Notes: generated by a model not told the origin, from the sequence alone. 64,000 nucleotides of DNA from Bacteroidaceae bacterium (GCA_017469685.1 JAFUFW010000009.1:62001-126000), one strand, 5' to 3'. Shown: positions 36,191 through 45,609, counted from the first letter of the stretch. Numbers and translations: made by a program.

Positions 36191-37148
36191 ATTTCTTCGA
36201 AGAAGTGAGATTGAACAAAGGGCGCTGTATGTCATCCTTCCACTTGCTGCCGCAAGCCACTACGCGCAAGTCGGCATCAGTAAGGATATAATAGGGCAGA
36301 GAAGTGATGGAAAGCTGGCTGACAAGTGGGGTATCCCACGACTGACGGTAGCAGCGCGAGTCCCAAATGAGCGAGTCGTAGCGGCAGGTGGTGCGATACT
36401 CGTCGGGGTTGGTGTCGAGGCTTATGCTTACTACCCTCACCTGCTGCCGCCCAGAGAGCTGTTGCGACTGCCGGTGAGCCTTCATCAGGAAGTAGAAATC
36501 CTCAGTAGTCTCGCGCATCCAGGAGGCCCAAAACGTCAGAAGCACCGGGCGGCCCGGACGCAGACGAATAATCGTGCTGTCGGCCGTGACGCCGTCGGGC
36601 GGCAAGTCTATCTCGCCAAGCTTCTGCCCCACCTCCACACCGGCGCCTTTGCCTGCCGCGCCTGAGGTGAGCGAACGCATATAGGTGCTGATGCGGCTGT
36701 CGGGCTTAGTGGCAATGAACTCCTTCATGGCAGCAGAGAGCTGCTCGGGCCTGTCGTTGAAGTGAGCCATGCGGAACTCGGTGTACTCCTTGTTCTCGTC
36801 GCTGCCGAGCACGTTGATGGCCCGCAACTGCGAAGCGTCGCCGACGATGCGAAGGTCGTCGCCTGGACGGGCAAAGATGACCTGCAGGCTGAGATTGGGA
36901 TAGATGAGAAAGAAGGTAGCCTCATTCTCTAACAGCGTCTGCCACTTAAAACGGCCGTCGCTGACGGTGATAGTGTCAAGACGATCGAGGCCGCCGTCAG
37001 GACTATAGATATAGAACTCCGCCTGCTCGAGGTTGGCGATTTCACCCTGAAGGCGGAAGCGGCGCGAATCAGTGCAGGCTACTATACATAAGACAAAAGA
37101 TAAATAATAAACGATAAATAATAAATATTTTCGGCTGCGGCAATACAT
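36189..37148 (-). CDS. Thioredoxin-fold lipoprotein (DUF4369/TlpA-like) lacking the CxxC motif
   Basis: I start at the ATG at 37148 (MYCRSRKYLLFIVYYLSFVL, then lipobox CIVAC), 319 residues; the ATG at 37172 adds eight residues encoded by a repeat arm. The N-terminal half resembles the DUF4369 domain found before TlpA-like domains in Bacteroidetes. The C-terminal half has the thioredoxin fold with 'RPVLLTFWASWMRETTEDF' and the cis-Pro in 'SITSLPYYILTDAD'. The expected WCxxC is replaced by WMRET, so it cannot do dithiol chemistry. It is probably a periplasmic lipoprotein of binding or structural function. Part of the hydrophobic signal peptide is encoded by an inverted-repeat element (37097-37194). 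Confidence 0.75.
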   Translation of the reverse strand: MYCRSRKYLLFIVYYLSFVLCIVACTDSRRFRLQGEIANLEQAEFYIYSPDGGLDRLDTITVSDGRFKWQTLLENEATFFLIYPNLSLQVIFARPGDDLRIVGDASQLRAINVLGSDENKEYTEFRMAHFNDRPEQLSAAMKEFIATKPDSRISTYMRSLTSGAAGKGAGVEVGQKLGEIDLPPDGVTADSTIIRLRPGRPVLLTFWASWMRETTEDFYFLMKAHRQSQQLSGRQQVRVVSISLDTNPDEYRTTCRYDSLIWDSRCYRQSWDTPLVSQLSITSLPYYILTDADLRVVACGSKWKDDIQRPLFNLTSSKK

Positions 37149-37194
37149 AGTAGCAACGGACTTATTTATCATTTATCGTTTATTATTTATCATT
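37097..37194. repeat. Inverted-repeat element with GATAAAT-type arms at the 5' end of the thioredoxin-like gene
   Basis: The left arm 37097-37126 (GATAAATAATAAACGATAAA type) and the inverted right arm 37164-37194 differ at only one or two positions. About 37 bases lie between them. Each arm holds a tandem duplication of GATAAAT. The element spans the promoter-proximal leader and the signal-peptide codons. Its architecture is the same as the GTGAAAA element in the flippase gene. Confidence 0.8.
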
Positions 37195-37208
37195 TCCTGC
37201 CGTATGGC

Positions 37209-38903
37209 TTACTTCAGCAGGCCAGCGATAGTGGAAGCATACTTGGCGAACTCGAGGTCGCGGGCAGCACGCTGAGCCAGACCGGGATTCTTCTGCAGGG
37301 CTGTCTGCAAGTTGCTCACCAAAGCAGATGCATCACCCTTGCGTGCAGCGAGGATAGCGCCGAGGTAAGAAGTGTAGGCATCGGCATTCTTGATGCCTGC
37401 AAGCGTGGCAGTGGCAGCCACATAGTCCTTGTTGAGGATTTGAGCCAGCAGAGCGCTGTTGCTCTTCACGCCGGCCAGGTTGGCAGCGGCAGCAGCGTAG
37501 TTGCCCTTGGCGAGATTGAGGTTGCCAAGCACTTCGTTGTAGCTGTTGGCACCCACACCCTTCGAGAGCAGAGCTTCAGCCTCAGCTGTCTGTCCCTTAG
37601 CCAAGGCGAGCAGAGCCTCGTTGGTGGCCACCTCGGGGCTGTTGGCATTAAGGCTCTTGGCCTTAGCCAGATAGTTGGCAGCGGAAGCTACGTCGCCATT
37701 CTGATAAGCGAGGTTGGCAAGGTTGTTGTAGGCACGGGCATCGCTCTGGAAGAGCTGGGCAGCCTTCTCATACCAAGCCTGCTTCTGGGCGTTGTCCTCC
37801 TGAAGGGCGGCACCGTAGAGCACTTCCTCGACGCTGAGCTGGCTGGCATCGGTCTTGAACTGGTCAAGGATCTGCTCGTCAGAGCGGCCGATGACATTGT
37901 AGTTGGCGATGAGGCGTGCGCGGCGCAGCTCAGGCAGGATGCCCTTAGCAAGCTCGTCATACACGACACTCATGTTGCGAATCTGCTGCTCGCGCTCGGC
38001 GGGATCCTGATACATAGAGAGGACGCGAAGGATGACATCCTTGTCCTGAATGTTGCTTTCGCTGACAAGTTGCTGGAAGCCGTCCCAGTCCTCAGCGGTG
38101 AACTTGGTATCGACGTCGGCCGTCATGCGATTCTTCTTCAGCTGCTGAGCCACGTAAGCGCTGGAGGTGTTCTGTCGTTTCTCGGCCAGCTGGGCGTTGA
38201 AATCGTAGCGGCCCTCGGGCGAAGCGTAGGCGCTGACCTCGATGTTCTGCAGCTGCAGTGTCTCCTGATTATCATTAATCTCTTTCAGAATCTTCACGAA
38301 GTCCTTGATGCTGGTGCTGTTGAGCTCGCTGGCGCGGACGTTAGCCTGGTTCACGAGGTACTTAATCTGCGCTTCCTGCTTCTGCTTCATGATGCGCTGG
38401 TAGGCATCAGGAGCAAGGGCCGGATTCACACTGGCGAGGGTGTTCTTCAACAGCTCGCTGGTTGCCACCACGCCGTAGCCCACCTTCAGGTCGGGCAGGC
38501 TGACATTCTTCTTGCCTTTCTTGGCATCAAAGCGCAGGTAGAGGTCGCTCTGCTGCATAGCATCTACGAAGGGGAAGGCAGCGCGTACAGTGTAGTTGCC
38601 ACCGGCTTTATAGGCCACCGTAGTGCCGTTGCCCAGCACTTTCTCACCCTGGAAGGTAGATGGAGCCGATGTGGCTTCGCCGCCAGTGTACTTAAGCACG
38701 GGCGTCACGCCAAGGGTCACCTTCTTCTTCATATACTTCTCGGGGAAAGTGACATTGATTGTAGCAGGGACCTCGCCACCAACGGCCTCAAGCGGGGTGG
38801 GAGTTACGCGGACGTTGTCTGCACTGAGTTGTTTCAGTTTGCCGCAGGAACCGAGTGCGAGAGCACCAAGGGCTGCGATGGTGAACAATGTAAGTTTACG
38901 CAT
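37209..38903 (-). CDS. TPR-repeat outer-membrane lipoprotein with OmpA-like segment
   Basis: This 564-residue protein has a lipoprotein signal (MRKLTLFTIAALGALALGSC). After it come a beta-rich region (about 30-150), an OmpA/peptidoglycan-associated-like stretch ('VSAYASPEGRYDFNAQLAEK', about 220-260) and a C-terminal array of tetratricopeptide-like helices rich in Ala/Asn/Leu ('AYNNLANLAYQNGDVASAA'; about 380-560). It is probably anchored in the outer membrane facing the periplasm, as a scaffold between envelope and peptidoglycan. It is monocistronic; a minus-strand TACCTTTG -7 box lies at 38955-38948. The specific partner is not known. Confidence 0.75.
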   Translation of the reverse strand: MRKLTLFTIAALGALALGSCGKLKQLSADNVRVTPTPLEAVGGEVPATINVTFPEKYMKKKVTLGVTPVLKYTGGEATSAPSTFQGEKVLGNGTTVAYKAGGNYTVRAAFPFVDAMQQSDLYLRFDAKKGKKNVSLPDLKVGYGVVATSELLKNTLASVNPALAPDAYQRIMKQKQEAQIKYLVNQANVRASELNSTSIKDFVKILKEINDNQETLQLQNIEVSAYASPEGRYDFNAQLAEKRQNTSSAYVAQQLKKNRMTADVDTKFTAEDWDGFQQLVSESNIQDKDVILRVLSMYQDPAEREQQIRNMSVVYDELAKGILPELRRARLIANYNVIGRSDEQILDQFKTDASQLSVEEVLYGAALQEDNAQKQAWYEKAAQLFQSDARAYNNLANLAYQNGDVASAANYLAKAKSLNANSPEVATNEALLALAKGQTAEAEALLSKGVGANSYNEVLGNLNLAKGNYAAAAANLAGVKSNSALLAQILNKDYVAATATLAGIKNADAYTSYLGAILAARKGDASALVSNLQTALQKNPGLAQRAARDLEFAKYASTIAGLLK

Positions 38904-39012
38904 GATTGTATAAATATTAAAGTTTGTTGTACAAAGATTTGTGGGTGCAAAGGTAAGGCAATAAATTGAAAGTCGGAAATTGAAAGCAGAAAAAAATTCT
39001 TTTACTATGATT

Positions 39013-39918
39013 TTAGGTGGAACTCTCTATATTTCGCGGGTGATGATGAAGTATTTCTTCGCGTAGGCGTTGCCGGTTGACGTGCATGTAAATCTCAGTA
39101 GTGCCAATCTCTTCGTGCCCCAACATCTCCTGAATGGTTCGCAGGTTGGCCCCACCCTCAAGCAGATGCGTGGCAAAACTGTGGCGGAATGTGTGGGGCG
39201 AGACGGTCGACCGTATGCCGGCAGCCAGACAAAGCACCTTCACAATGTGGAATATGGTTATGCGCGAGAGCCCCGTACCGCGACGGAAGCTCACGAACAC
39301 CGTGTCCTCGTGGCCTGGACGTATGGCAATCTCGGCTCGCTTCTCGAACCAAAGCTGCAGCTCAACCACGGCACTTGGCGCTATGGGCACCAGCCGCTCC
39401 TTCTTGCCCTTGCCGTGGACACGAATGAAGCCCTCGTCGAGGAAGAGGTCCGACATCTTCAACCCACACAGCTCGCTCACCCGCAAGCCGCAGGAGTAGA
39501 GGGTCTCAATAATAGCGCGGTCGCGCTGGCCCTCCGCCTTTGTCATGTCAATGGCCGCGATGATACTGTCAATCTCCTCTATCGTCAACACGTCAGGCAG
39601 GCGGCTGCCACGGGCAGGCGACTCAAGCATGTCGCACGGATCAGCGGCAATCTCGCTTTCGAGGTACAGGAATTTAAAGAACGAACGCACGCCCGCAAGT
39701 ATGCGAGCTATCGAACGTGTAGTGATACCCACATCCATGAGCGTTGCCACAAACGTCTGTAGTTGCCCCGTCGTTGTATTGCGGTAGTCAGTACCTTCAG
39801 CCTCGAGAAAAGAAAGCAACTTATCGAGATCCTTGGTATAGGCCTCCAGTGTATTGTCTGAGAATCCGCGCTCAAGACGCAGATATTGTCTATAGTGGCG
39901 AAAGATAGGGTCAGTCAT
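39013..39918 (-). CDS. xerD: Tyrosine recombinase XerD
   Basis: 301 residues with an N-terminal SAM-like core-binding domain ('YRQYLRLERGFSDNTLEAY') and a catalytic domain with Arg ('YSCGLRVSELCGLK'), Lys ('VHGKGKKERLVP'), His-x-x-Arg ('HTFRHSFATHLLEGG'), His ('MLGHEEIGTTEIY') and the nucleophilic Tyr in 'EIYMHV'. Length and motif order are those of chromosomal XerD, which resolves chromosome dimers at dif, rather than of an integron or phage integrase. No mobile-element cargo flanks it. Promoter at 39938-39969. Confidence 0.92.
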   Translation of the reverse strand: MTDPIFRHYRQYLRLERGFSDNTLEAYTKDLDKLLSFLEAEGTDYRNTTTGQLQTFVATLMDVGITTRSIARILAGVRSFFKFLYLESEIAADPCDMLESPARGSRLPDVLTIEEIDSIIAAIDMTKAEGQRDRAIIETLYSCGLRVSELCGLKMSDLFLDEGFIRVHGKGKKERLVPIAPSAVVELQLWFEKRAEIAIRPGHEDTVFVSFRRGTGLSRITIFHIVKVLCLAAGIRSTVSPHTFRHSFATHLLEGGANLRTIQEMLGHEEIGTTEIYMHVNRQRLREEILHHHPRNIESST

Positions 39919-39937
39919 GCTTAGCGTTTAGTGCCCG

Positions 39938-39969
39938 CAAAGATAACTCAATATCCATTCCACGCCAAA
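39938..39969 (-). promoter_or_regulatory. Promoter of xerD
   Basis: The minus-strand -7 box TATCTTTG (39945-39938) and -33 TTTG (39969-39966) are 20 bp apart, the canonical Bacteroidetes spacing. The start codon is 20 bp downstream. Confidence 0.7.
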
Positions 39970-40065
39970 CATTTGACGTTAAAAAAGTCTTGCAACAGCC
40001 TGCTTCACCCCCGACCACTTCACGCCTAAATCAAAAGTGCGGCCTGCGCAAGAGACAGAGGACGC

Positions 40066-40104
40066 AAAAAAAGCAGCGCGGGGACGCTTGTCCTCACGCT
40101 GCTT
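40066..40104 (-). terminator. Intrinsic terminator of secDF
   Basis: AAGCAGCGCGGGGA (40071-40084) pairs with TCCTCACGCTGCTT (40091-40104) with two G-T pairs and a 6-base loop. On the minus strand the stem is followed by TTTTTTT. Confidence 0.88.
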
Positions 40105-40132
40105 ATATATATAAATAATTAATGTAGCTGAA

Positions 40133-43100
40133 TTATGCTTCCTTCTCCTTAATCTTGCTACCCATGATGAGGTAAGCCACGGGAGCTGCGATGAACATAG
40201 AAGTGAGCGTACCGATGACGACGCCGAGCATCATAGCAAAGGCGAAGCTGCGAATGCTGGCACCGCCGAAAGCGAAGATGAACAGCAGGACGATGAACGT
40301 AGAGACTGACGTGTTGATGGTACGTGTCAGGGTTGCGTTCAGCGACTGGTTGAAGAGCAGCTGCTTGTCGCGCTTGGGATAGAGGCCGAGGTTCTCGCGG
40401 ATACGGTCGAAGACAACCACCTTATCGTTGATGGAGTAACCGATACAGGTCAGCAGAGCGCCGATGAAGGTCTGGTCAATCTCGAGCGAGAAGGGCATCC
40501 AACCCCAGCAAGCGCTGTACATGCCGAGGATGAAAATGGTATCGACAGCCAGGGCGGTGATAGCACCAAAGGAGAAGGCCCAGTTGCGGAAGCGTACGAG
40601 GATGTAGACGAAGATGACGATCAGCGCCAGGATGACAGAGATGATAGCGCCGCGGGTGATGTTCTCAGCGATGGAAGGTCCTACCTTCTGCGAGCTGATG
40701 ATGGAGCCTCCGGCACGCTCGTCGCGGTTGATGAAGTTGTCGACAGTAAGGTCGCTGCTGAGCTGTCCGCCCTGCTTGAGGACGTCGAAGAGCTTCTGCT
40801 CGATCTCAGAGTCAACTTCCATGCCGTCCTCGTCGATTCGGTAGTTGGTTGAGATGCGCAGTGTCTTGCCTTCTGTTCCGAGGGCGATGACGCTGGTGTT
40901 GCTCTCGGGGAATGCCTCAGCGAAGAGCGGGCGTACGCTCTCGGGCGACACTTCCTTCTCGAACAGGACTACGAAGTTCCGACCGCCGGTGAAGTCGATG
41001 GAGCGTGAGAAGCCACGGTTGGCCCAGCTTACGACAGCGAGGAGGACAATGGCACCGAAGATGGCGAACGAACGCTTGTAGGCGCCCATGAAGTTGTAGT
41101 TGGTGTTGGAGAGGAACTTGCGAGAGAGAGGTGTGGTGAATGTAAGGTCGAGCCACTTCTCCTTCGACATCATCGAGTCGAACACAACACGTGTGAGGTA
41201 TACAGCGGTGAAGAAAGAGATGATGATACCGATGATGTAGGTTGTGGCGAAGCCGCGGATAGGACCTGTACCGAAGTAGTAGAGGATAATACCCGTGAGG
41301 ATGCTCGTCACGTTGGAGTCGATGATGGCGCTGAAGGCATTGCTGTAGCCGGCCTGCATGGCCTGGCGCACAGGCTTGCCGCCGCGCATCTCTTCCTTGG
41401 TACGCTCGAAGATAAGCACGTTGGCGTCAACGGCCATACCGAGTGTCAGCACCATACCTGCGATACCACTCATGGTCAGGGCAGCCTGGAAACTCGTGAG
41501 AATACCGAGTGTGAAGAAGAGGTTGAAAAGAAGGGCGCAGTTAGCAACCATACCTGGGCGGAAGCCGTACATGGCAACCATGTAGAGCATCAGTGCGATG
41601 AAGGCGAGAATGATGGAGATGAAGCCCTGGCGGATAGATTCCTGGCCAAGGGTAGGACCTACGATTTCCTCACTTACGATGTTTGCGGGTGCGGGCATCT
41701 TACCGGATTTGAGCACGTTGGCAAGGTCGCGGGTATCCTCTGCTGTGAAGTTACCCGTAATCTGTGAGTTTCCTCCGGTAATCTCGTTCTGCACATTGGG
41801 TGCGCTGTAGACGTAGTTGTCAAGCACGATAGCGATGGGACGGTGGACGTTAGCCTTTGTCAGGGCCGCCCAGCGACGGGCGCCCTCTACGTTCATCTGC
41901 ATGCTGACACAGGGGCGGCTGTTCTGGTCGTACTCGTCCTTGGCATCGGTGACGACGTCTCCCTCAAGGGGTGCACGGCCGTTACGCTCGGTGACCTTGA
42001 TGGCGTAGAGCTCATAGACCTCGTCGTTCTTGTCGATACCCTTGACGCCCCAGAGGAGTTTCATATCTGTGGGGAGGACAGCTTTGGCTTCAGGGGTTTC
42101 GAAGAGCGCGCTGATTGCCTCGAGGTCGCGCTTGCTGGCATAGCCTACGCAGGCGCCGTTGTCCTGCTGGAGCACTTGCAGACGGGCGAGCAGCGGATGC
42201 TGTTTGAGAGCTTGCTCGTCAGCCTGGGCGCTTTGGGCTTCAGCCTGGGCGTTGGCAGTCTCGGCAGCAGCGCCTTTGGCGATTGCAGCGAGTGCGTCGT
42301 CGGCGGTAGCCTTGGCGCTGTCGGCCACTTCTGCGGCAGCGTCAGCCTCGGCTGTTGTCTCAGCTACCTCGGCAGCTTCTTCAGCCTTAGCCTCACTGGC
42401 ATTGGCCTCTACACCGGCGGCAGCGAGCTTGCTGTCGAGCTGAACGAGGAATGGAACGGCTTCGCTGGTTGTGTAGGTCTCCCAGAACTCGAGGTTAGCA
42501 GAGCCCTGCAGGAGCTTACGGACGCGCTCTGGCTCCTTGATACCGGGGAGCTCGACCATGATGCGCCCTTCCTGTCCTTCGAGAGCCTGTATGTTGGGCT
42601 GTACGACGCCGAAGCGGTCGATACGAGTACGGATGACGTTGAATGAGTTGTCGATAGCAGCCTTTACTTCGTCGCGCAGCACTTTTTCCACTTCACGGTC
42701 GGAGGTCTTGGTGTTGACCTTTCCGCGCAGCTGCTGGGTTGCGAAGAGCTCTGCGAGATTGCTATTAGGGGCAATGGCCTTGTAGTCCTTGACGAAGAGC
42801 GAGATGAAGTCGTCCTTGCCTTCCTTGGCCTCTTGCTTGGCCTGTGCAATAGCTTGCTTGAAGTTAGCGTCGTCCTTGTGGTCGGCCAGTGCTTCTACTA
42901 CGTCTGGCACGCTGACTTCGAGGATGACGTTCATGCCGCCCTTAAGGTCGAGGCCGAGGCCGATACCCATTTCGCGGCACTCTTTAAGCGTCCAAACGCC
43001 GAAATAGACTGGCTCGTTTGTGAGCGAGTCGAGATAATGTTGTCCTGCGGCTTCACCCTGCAGGGCGGCAATCTTCTCGGCTTTCTTCTCGTGGTGACGG

Positions 43101-43183
43101 GTCACAAACGAGAAACTCAGGTAGAAGATGCAGACCAGAGCGAGCAGGACTGCGAACACTTTTACAAATCCTTTGTTTTGCAT
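40133..43183 (-). CDS. secDF: Protein translocase SecDF (fused)
   Basis: This 1016-residue fusion holds SecD (about 1-690) and SecF (about 700-1016), as in other Bacteroidetes. TM1 is near residues 8-26; 'GLGLDLKGGMNVILEV' is the conserved SecD D1 motif. Two six-helix RND-type halves follow with 'GMAVDANVLIFERTKEEM' and 'GYSINDKVVVFDRIRENL'. It uses the proton gradient to complete Sec-dependent export. An unusual Ala/Glu/Asp-rich tract (about residues 250-325, 'AEEAAEVAETTAEADAAAEV') is inserted in the periplasmic P1 domain. It is monocistronic with a strong terminator; a -7-like TATATTTG lies at 43244-43237 on the minus strand. Confidence 0.95.
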   Translation of the reverse strand: MQNKGFVKVFAVLLALVCIFYLSFSFVTRHHEKKAEKIAALQGEAAGQHYLDSLTNEPVYFGVWTLKECREMGIGLGLDLKGGMNVILEVSVPDVVEALADHKDDANFKQAIAQAKQEAKEGKDDFISLFVKDYKAIAPNSNLAELFATQQLRGKVNTKTSDREVEKVLRDEVKAAIDNSFNVIRTRIDRFGVVQPNIQALEGQEGRIMVELPGIKEPERVRKLLQGSANLEFWETYTTSEAVPFLVQLDSKLAAAGVEANASEAKAEEAAEVAETTAEADAAAEVADSAKATADDALAAIAKGAAAETANAQAEAQSAQADEQALKQHPLLARLQVLQQDNGACVGYASKRDLEAISALFETPEAKAVLPTDMKLLWGVKGIDKNDEVYELYAIKVTERNGRAPLEGDVVTDAKDEYDQNSRPCVSMQMNVEGARRWAALTKANVHRPIAIVLDNYVYSAPNVQNEITGGNSQITGNFTAEDTRDLANVLKSGKMPAPANIVSEEIVGPTLGQESIRQGFISIILAFIALMLYMVAMYGFRPGMVANCALLFNLFFTLGILTSFQAALTMSGIAGMVLTLGMAVDANVLIFERTKEEMRGGKPVRQAMQAGYSNAFSAIIDSNVTSILTGIILYYFGTGPIRGFATTYIIGIIISFFTAVYLTRVVFDSMMSKEKWLDLTFTTPLSRKFLSNTNYNFMGAYKRSFAIFGAIVLLAVVSWANRGFSRSIDFTGGRNFVVLFEKEVSPESVRPLFAEAFPESNTSVIALGTEGKTLRISTNYRIDEDGMEVDSEIEQKLFDVLKQGGQLSSDLTVDNFINRDERAGGSIISSQKVGPSIAENITRGAIISVILALIVIFVYILVRFRNWAFSFGAITALAVDTIFILGMYSACWGWMPFSLEIDQTFIGALLTCIGYSINDKVVVFDRIRENLGLYPKRDKQLLFNQSLNATLTRTINTSVSTFIVLLFIFAFGGASIRSFAFAMMLGVVIGTLTSMFIAAPVAYLIMGSKIKEKEA

Positions 43184-43310
43184 TTTGTTTTAGAGTTTAT
43201 TTAGTGATTTTAGTTATAGTCAGCCAAAATAGCGCGCAAATATAGTGGTTTTTTTATTTACGCGCACGTTTTATTAAGCAAATATTTGATTTTTGATGTG
43301 TTTTTTATGC

Positions 43311-44411
43311 TTATCGGTTGCTTTTGGGTGAAAGAACGGTATAAATAGGGCTGTGATCAGACAGGGTCATATCTCCGTCGACGCGGGTTGTGTGGCTCGT
43401 CCAGTGTTGTGGGCTGAAAAGTATGTGATCGATGCGCACGGGGAAGCCTTGCTCGCGGAAGGTCAGCCCCAGGCCGTTGCCGCTCTGGCGGAAGGCGCTG
43501 GTGAGCTGGCGTGTCAGCACTCGGTGTGTGTAGGACACGGGCGTGTCGTTGAAGTCTCCACAAAGGATTACTGGCCTTGGCAGCCATGCGTTTACGATGC
43601 TGTCGATGGTGTTGACCTGTACGGCCCGCTTCGGTGCCGCTTCAGAGAGCAGGTGCAGCAGTGGCTTCACGTCTCCGATTAGCGAGTCGGGCGTGATGTT
43701 GCGGCTGTTGGGGTTGGCCGTCTGCTCGAGTGCGTCGACATATCTCTGCTTCATCTCTGGGCTGAAATGATTGCTCTCGAAGTGGTTGTTTATCAAGAGT
43801 ATGGTATCAGTGCCCCATAGCAGATGAGCGCACAGGCTCGAGTTGCTCTGCGAGTCGAACCGTATTTCATCGTTGTCGATTACCGGCAGGCGAGTGAAGC
43901 ATGCGAGGCTCTTGGTCCTTATTTCATGGTAGCCGCGCTGGCTGAGGCTGTCAGAGAGAGCCTGAACGTGGGTGGGGGTATAGGTCTCCTGTAGGCAGAT
44001 GATGTCGTCGGCCCGATTGGCGAGGTAGCGCACGATGAGATTGTTGCCCTCGTCGTCTGCGGCCTCAGAGCCTCCGAAGCCGTGAGTATTGAAACTTATC
44101 ACCGTCAGTGAGGAGTCGGCAGGCTCGGAAGCCAGATTCACGGGGCAGTAGTCGCGGACGAAACTGAAGCACAGGGCTATGCCTACGATGGGAATCCACA
44201 CGCGCTTGGCCTTGAATATTAGCCAAAAGGCGACGAAGGCAAGGTTGGTGAACAGGAATACGGGGAAGGCCAATGAGAGCAGGCTCAGACGCGGGAAGCT
44301 CTCGGGGCTGAGGTATGTTAGGGCCACGGCAAGCCACAGCAGCAAAATCACTGCCACGTTGGCTCCCTCGAAGACGCGCAGGAGCAGCCTTTTTATCCAG
44401 TCAAGCTTCAT
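43311..44411 (-). CDS. Membrane-anchored endonuclease/exonuclease/phosphatase family protein
   Basis: 366 residues: two or three N-terminal hydrophobic helices (about 15-100), then an EEP domain with 'VISFNTHGFGGSEA', the metal-binding Glu in 'IICLQETYTP', 'NNHFESNHF', 'CGDFNDTPVSYTHR' and 'DHILFS...LSDHSPIYT'. All expected catalytic residues are present. The helices place the catalytic domain on the outer face of the inner membrane, which suggests a phosphodiesterase acting on lipid or nucleic acid outside the cytoplasm. The substrate is not predictable. It follows the rhomboid gene by 55 bp on the same strand. Confidence 0.88.
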   Translation of the reverse strand: MKLDWIKRLLLRVFEGANVAVILLLWLAVALTYLSPESFPRLSLLSLAFPVFLFTNLAFVAFWLIFKAKRVWIPIVGIALCFSFVRDYCPVNLASEPADSSLTVISFNTHGFGGSEAADDEGNNLIVRYLANRADDIICLQETYTPTHVQALSDSLSQRGYHEIRTKSLACFTRLPVIDNDEIRFDSQSNSSLCAHLLWGTDTILLINNHFESNHFSPEMKQRYVDALEQTANPNSRNITPDSLIGDVKPLLHLLSEAAPKRAVQVNTIDSIVNAWLPRPVILCGDFNDTPVSYTHRVLTRQLTSAFRQSGNGLGLTFREQGFPVRIDHILFSPQHWTSHTTRVDGDMTLSDHSPIYTVLSPKSNR

Positions 44412-44466
44412 TTTTTGCCCATTTCATCGATTCACGTATCCCGTTTTTCAGCTTCCGGGGCCAGCC

Positions 44467-45492
44467 CTAACGCTCGCTTGCCTCGAAGAGTTTCCGTTTC
44501 TCGTCGTCGGTGAGACTGTTGTAGCCTCCCTGCTTCACTTTGGCGAGTATGCGGTCAATCTCTTCACGCCGCTGCTGCTCTTGCTGGCGCCACTGCATGT
44601 CGGCGGCGTGCTTGCTGCCTCCAGCGGTGACGTTCATGCGGCTTCGTTTAGCCCCATTCCATCGTTTTTTCTGCTGCTGCCACCATCCTTTTACGCGTTG
44701 GCTCAGGCTTGCGCCGGCAGTTCCGGCCTGGCCTGTGACATCCTCGTAGCGGGTGTAGTAACCTCCGCCAAAGTTCCCGCCGAACCCTCTGCCAATGTTG
44801 CCGAGGCCTCCTCCGAAGAAGCGTCCTCCGCCGTTGTCGTTCTTGCGCCAATAAAGCAGAAGGAGCAGGCCGAAGAGCATACCGCCGAGGTGAGCCATGT
44901 GGGCAATATTGTCGCCCCGGTGGCCGAGGGCACTCATAAGTGCTATCACGGCGAAACCAATGACGAACCATTTCGCCTTGATGGGCACGGGAATGGGAAT
45001 GATGAACATACGCTCGTTGGGGAACGTCATGCCGAAGCTGAGCAGCACGCCGTAGACGGCCCCTGAGGCGCCTACCGTGGTCCAGTTGTTGAGATAAGCG
45101 CTCATTGGCATGACCATTCCGTCAACGTTCACGGAGTCATAGGCCGCAAGACCCTGGTAAGCGAACTCTATCCACTGGGCTCCTTCCTGCATGAAGCCGG
45201 CGCCGAGGCCGCAGACGATGTAGAAGAAGAGGAAGCGCTGCGCCCCCATGACCTGCTCCATGATGCGCCCGAACATCCACACGGCAAACATGTTGAAGAA
45301 GATATGCTCCCAACCGGCATGGACAAACATGTAGGTGAAGAACTGATATAGGCGGAAGTTGGAGGCCTTGAAGAAGTGCAGGCCCAGGAGGTCGTCAAAA
45401 TCGATGCCATAGCGCACGGCCACCAACTTGGCGAAAAACATCAGCAAGTTGATGATTATGATATTCTTTGTTATTGGCGGAATATTGAGCAT
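44467..45492 (-). CDS. Rhomboid family intramembrane serine protease
   Basis: 341 residues with six hydrophobic helices. The catalytic Ser lies in 'TVGASGAVYGVLLSFG' (GxSG, about residue 144) and the His in 'GDNIAHMAHLGGMLFG' (about 200). 'HAGWEHIFFNMFAVWMFG' is the conserved rhomboid L1/TM2 segment. A cytoplasmic Gly/Arg/Gln-rich tail of about 110 residues follows the last helix. It cleaves single-pass membrane proteins; the substrate is unknown. It probably forms an operon with the downstream EEP gene. Confidence 0.92.
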   Translation of the reverse strand: MLNIPPITKNIIIINLLMFFAKLVAVRYGIDFDDLLGLHFFKASNFRLYQFFTYMFVHAGWEHIFFNMFAVWMFGRIMEQVMGAQRFLFFYIVCGLGAGFMQEGAQWIEFAYQGLAAYDSVNVDGMVMPMSAYLNNWTTVGASGAVYGVLLSFGMTFPNERMFIIPIPVPIKAKWFVIGFAVIALMSALGHRGDNIAHMAHLGGMLFGLLLLLYWRKNDNGGGRFFGGGLGNIGRGFGGNFGGGYYTRYEDVTGQAGTAGASLSQRVKGWWQQQKKRWNGAKRSRMNVTAGGSKHAADMQWRQQEQQRREEIDRILAKVKQGGYNSLTDDEKRKLFEASER

Positions 45493-45609
45493 AAGCAGTT
45501 TTATTGTCAGTTTTTTCCTTTTCGGTTGGCAAAAGTAGGTATTTTTGCCGTGATTTTAGGGTAAAAGTAAATAAAATTGAGGCAAATGGCTTCTTTTTCC
45601 CAAAAAAAC

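Noticed and set aside
39013..39918. XerD-like recombinase as a sign of an integrative element or an integron
   Set aside because: Its sequence and length fit the chromosomal dimer-resolution XerD. No attachment-site repeats, cassettes or cargo flank it.
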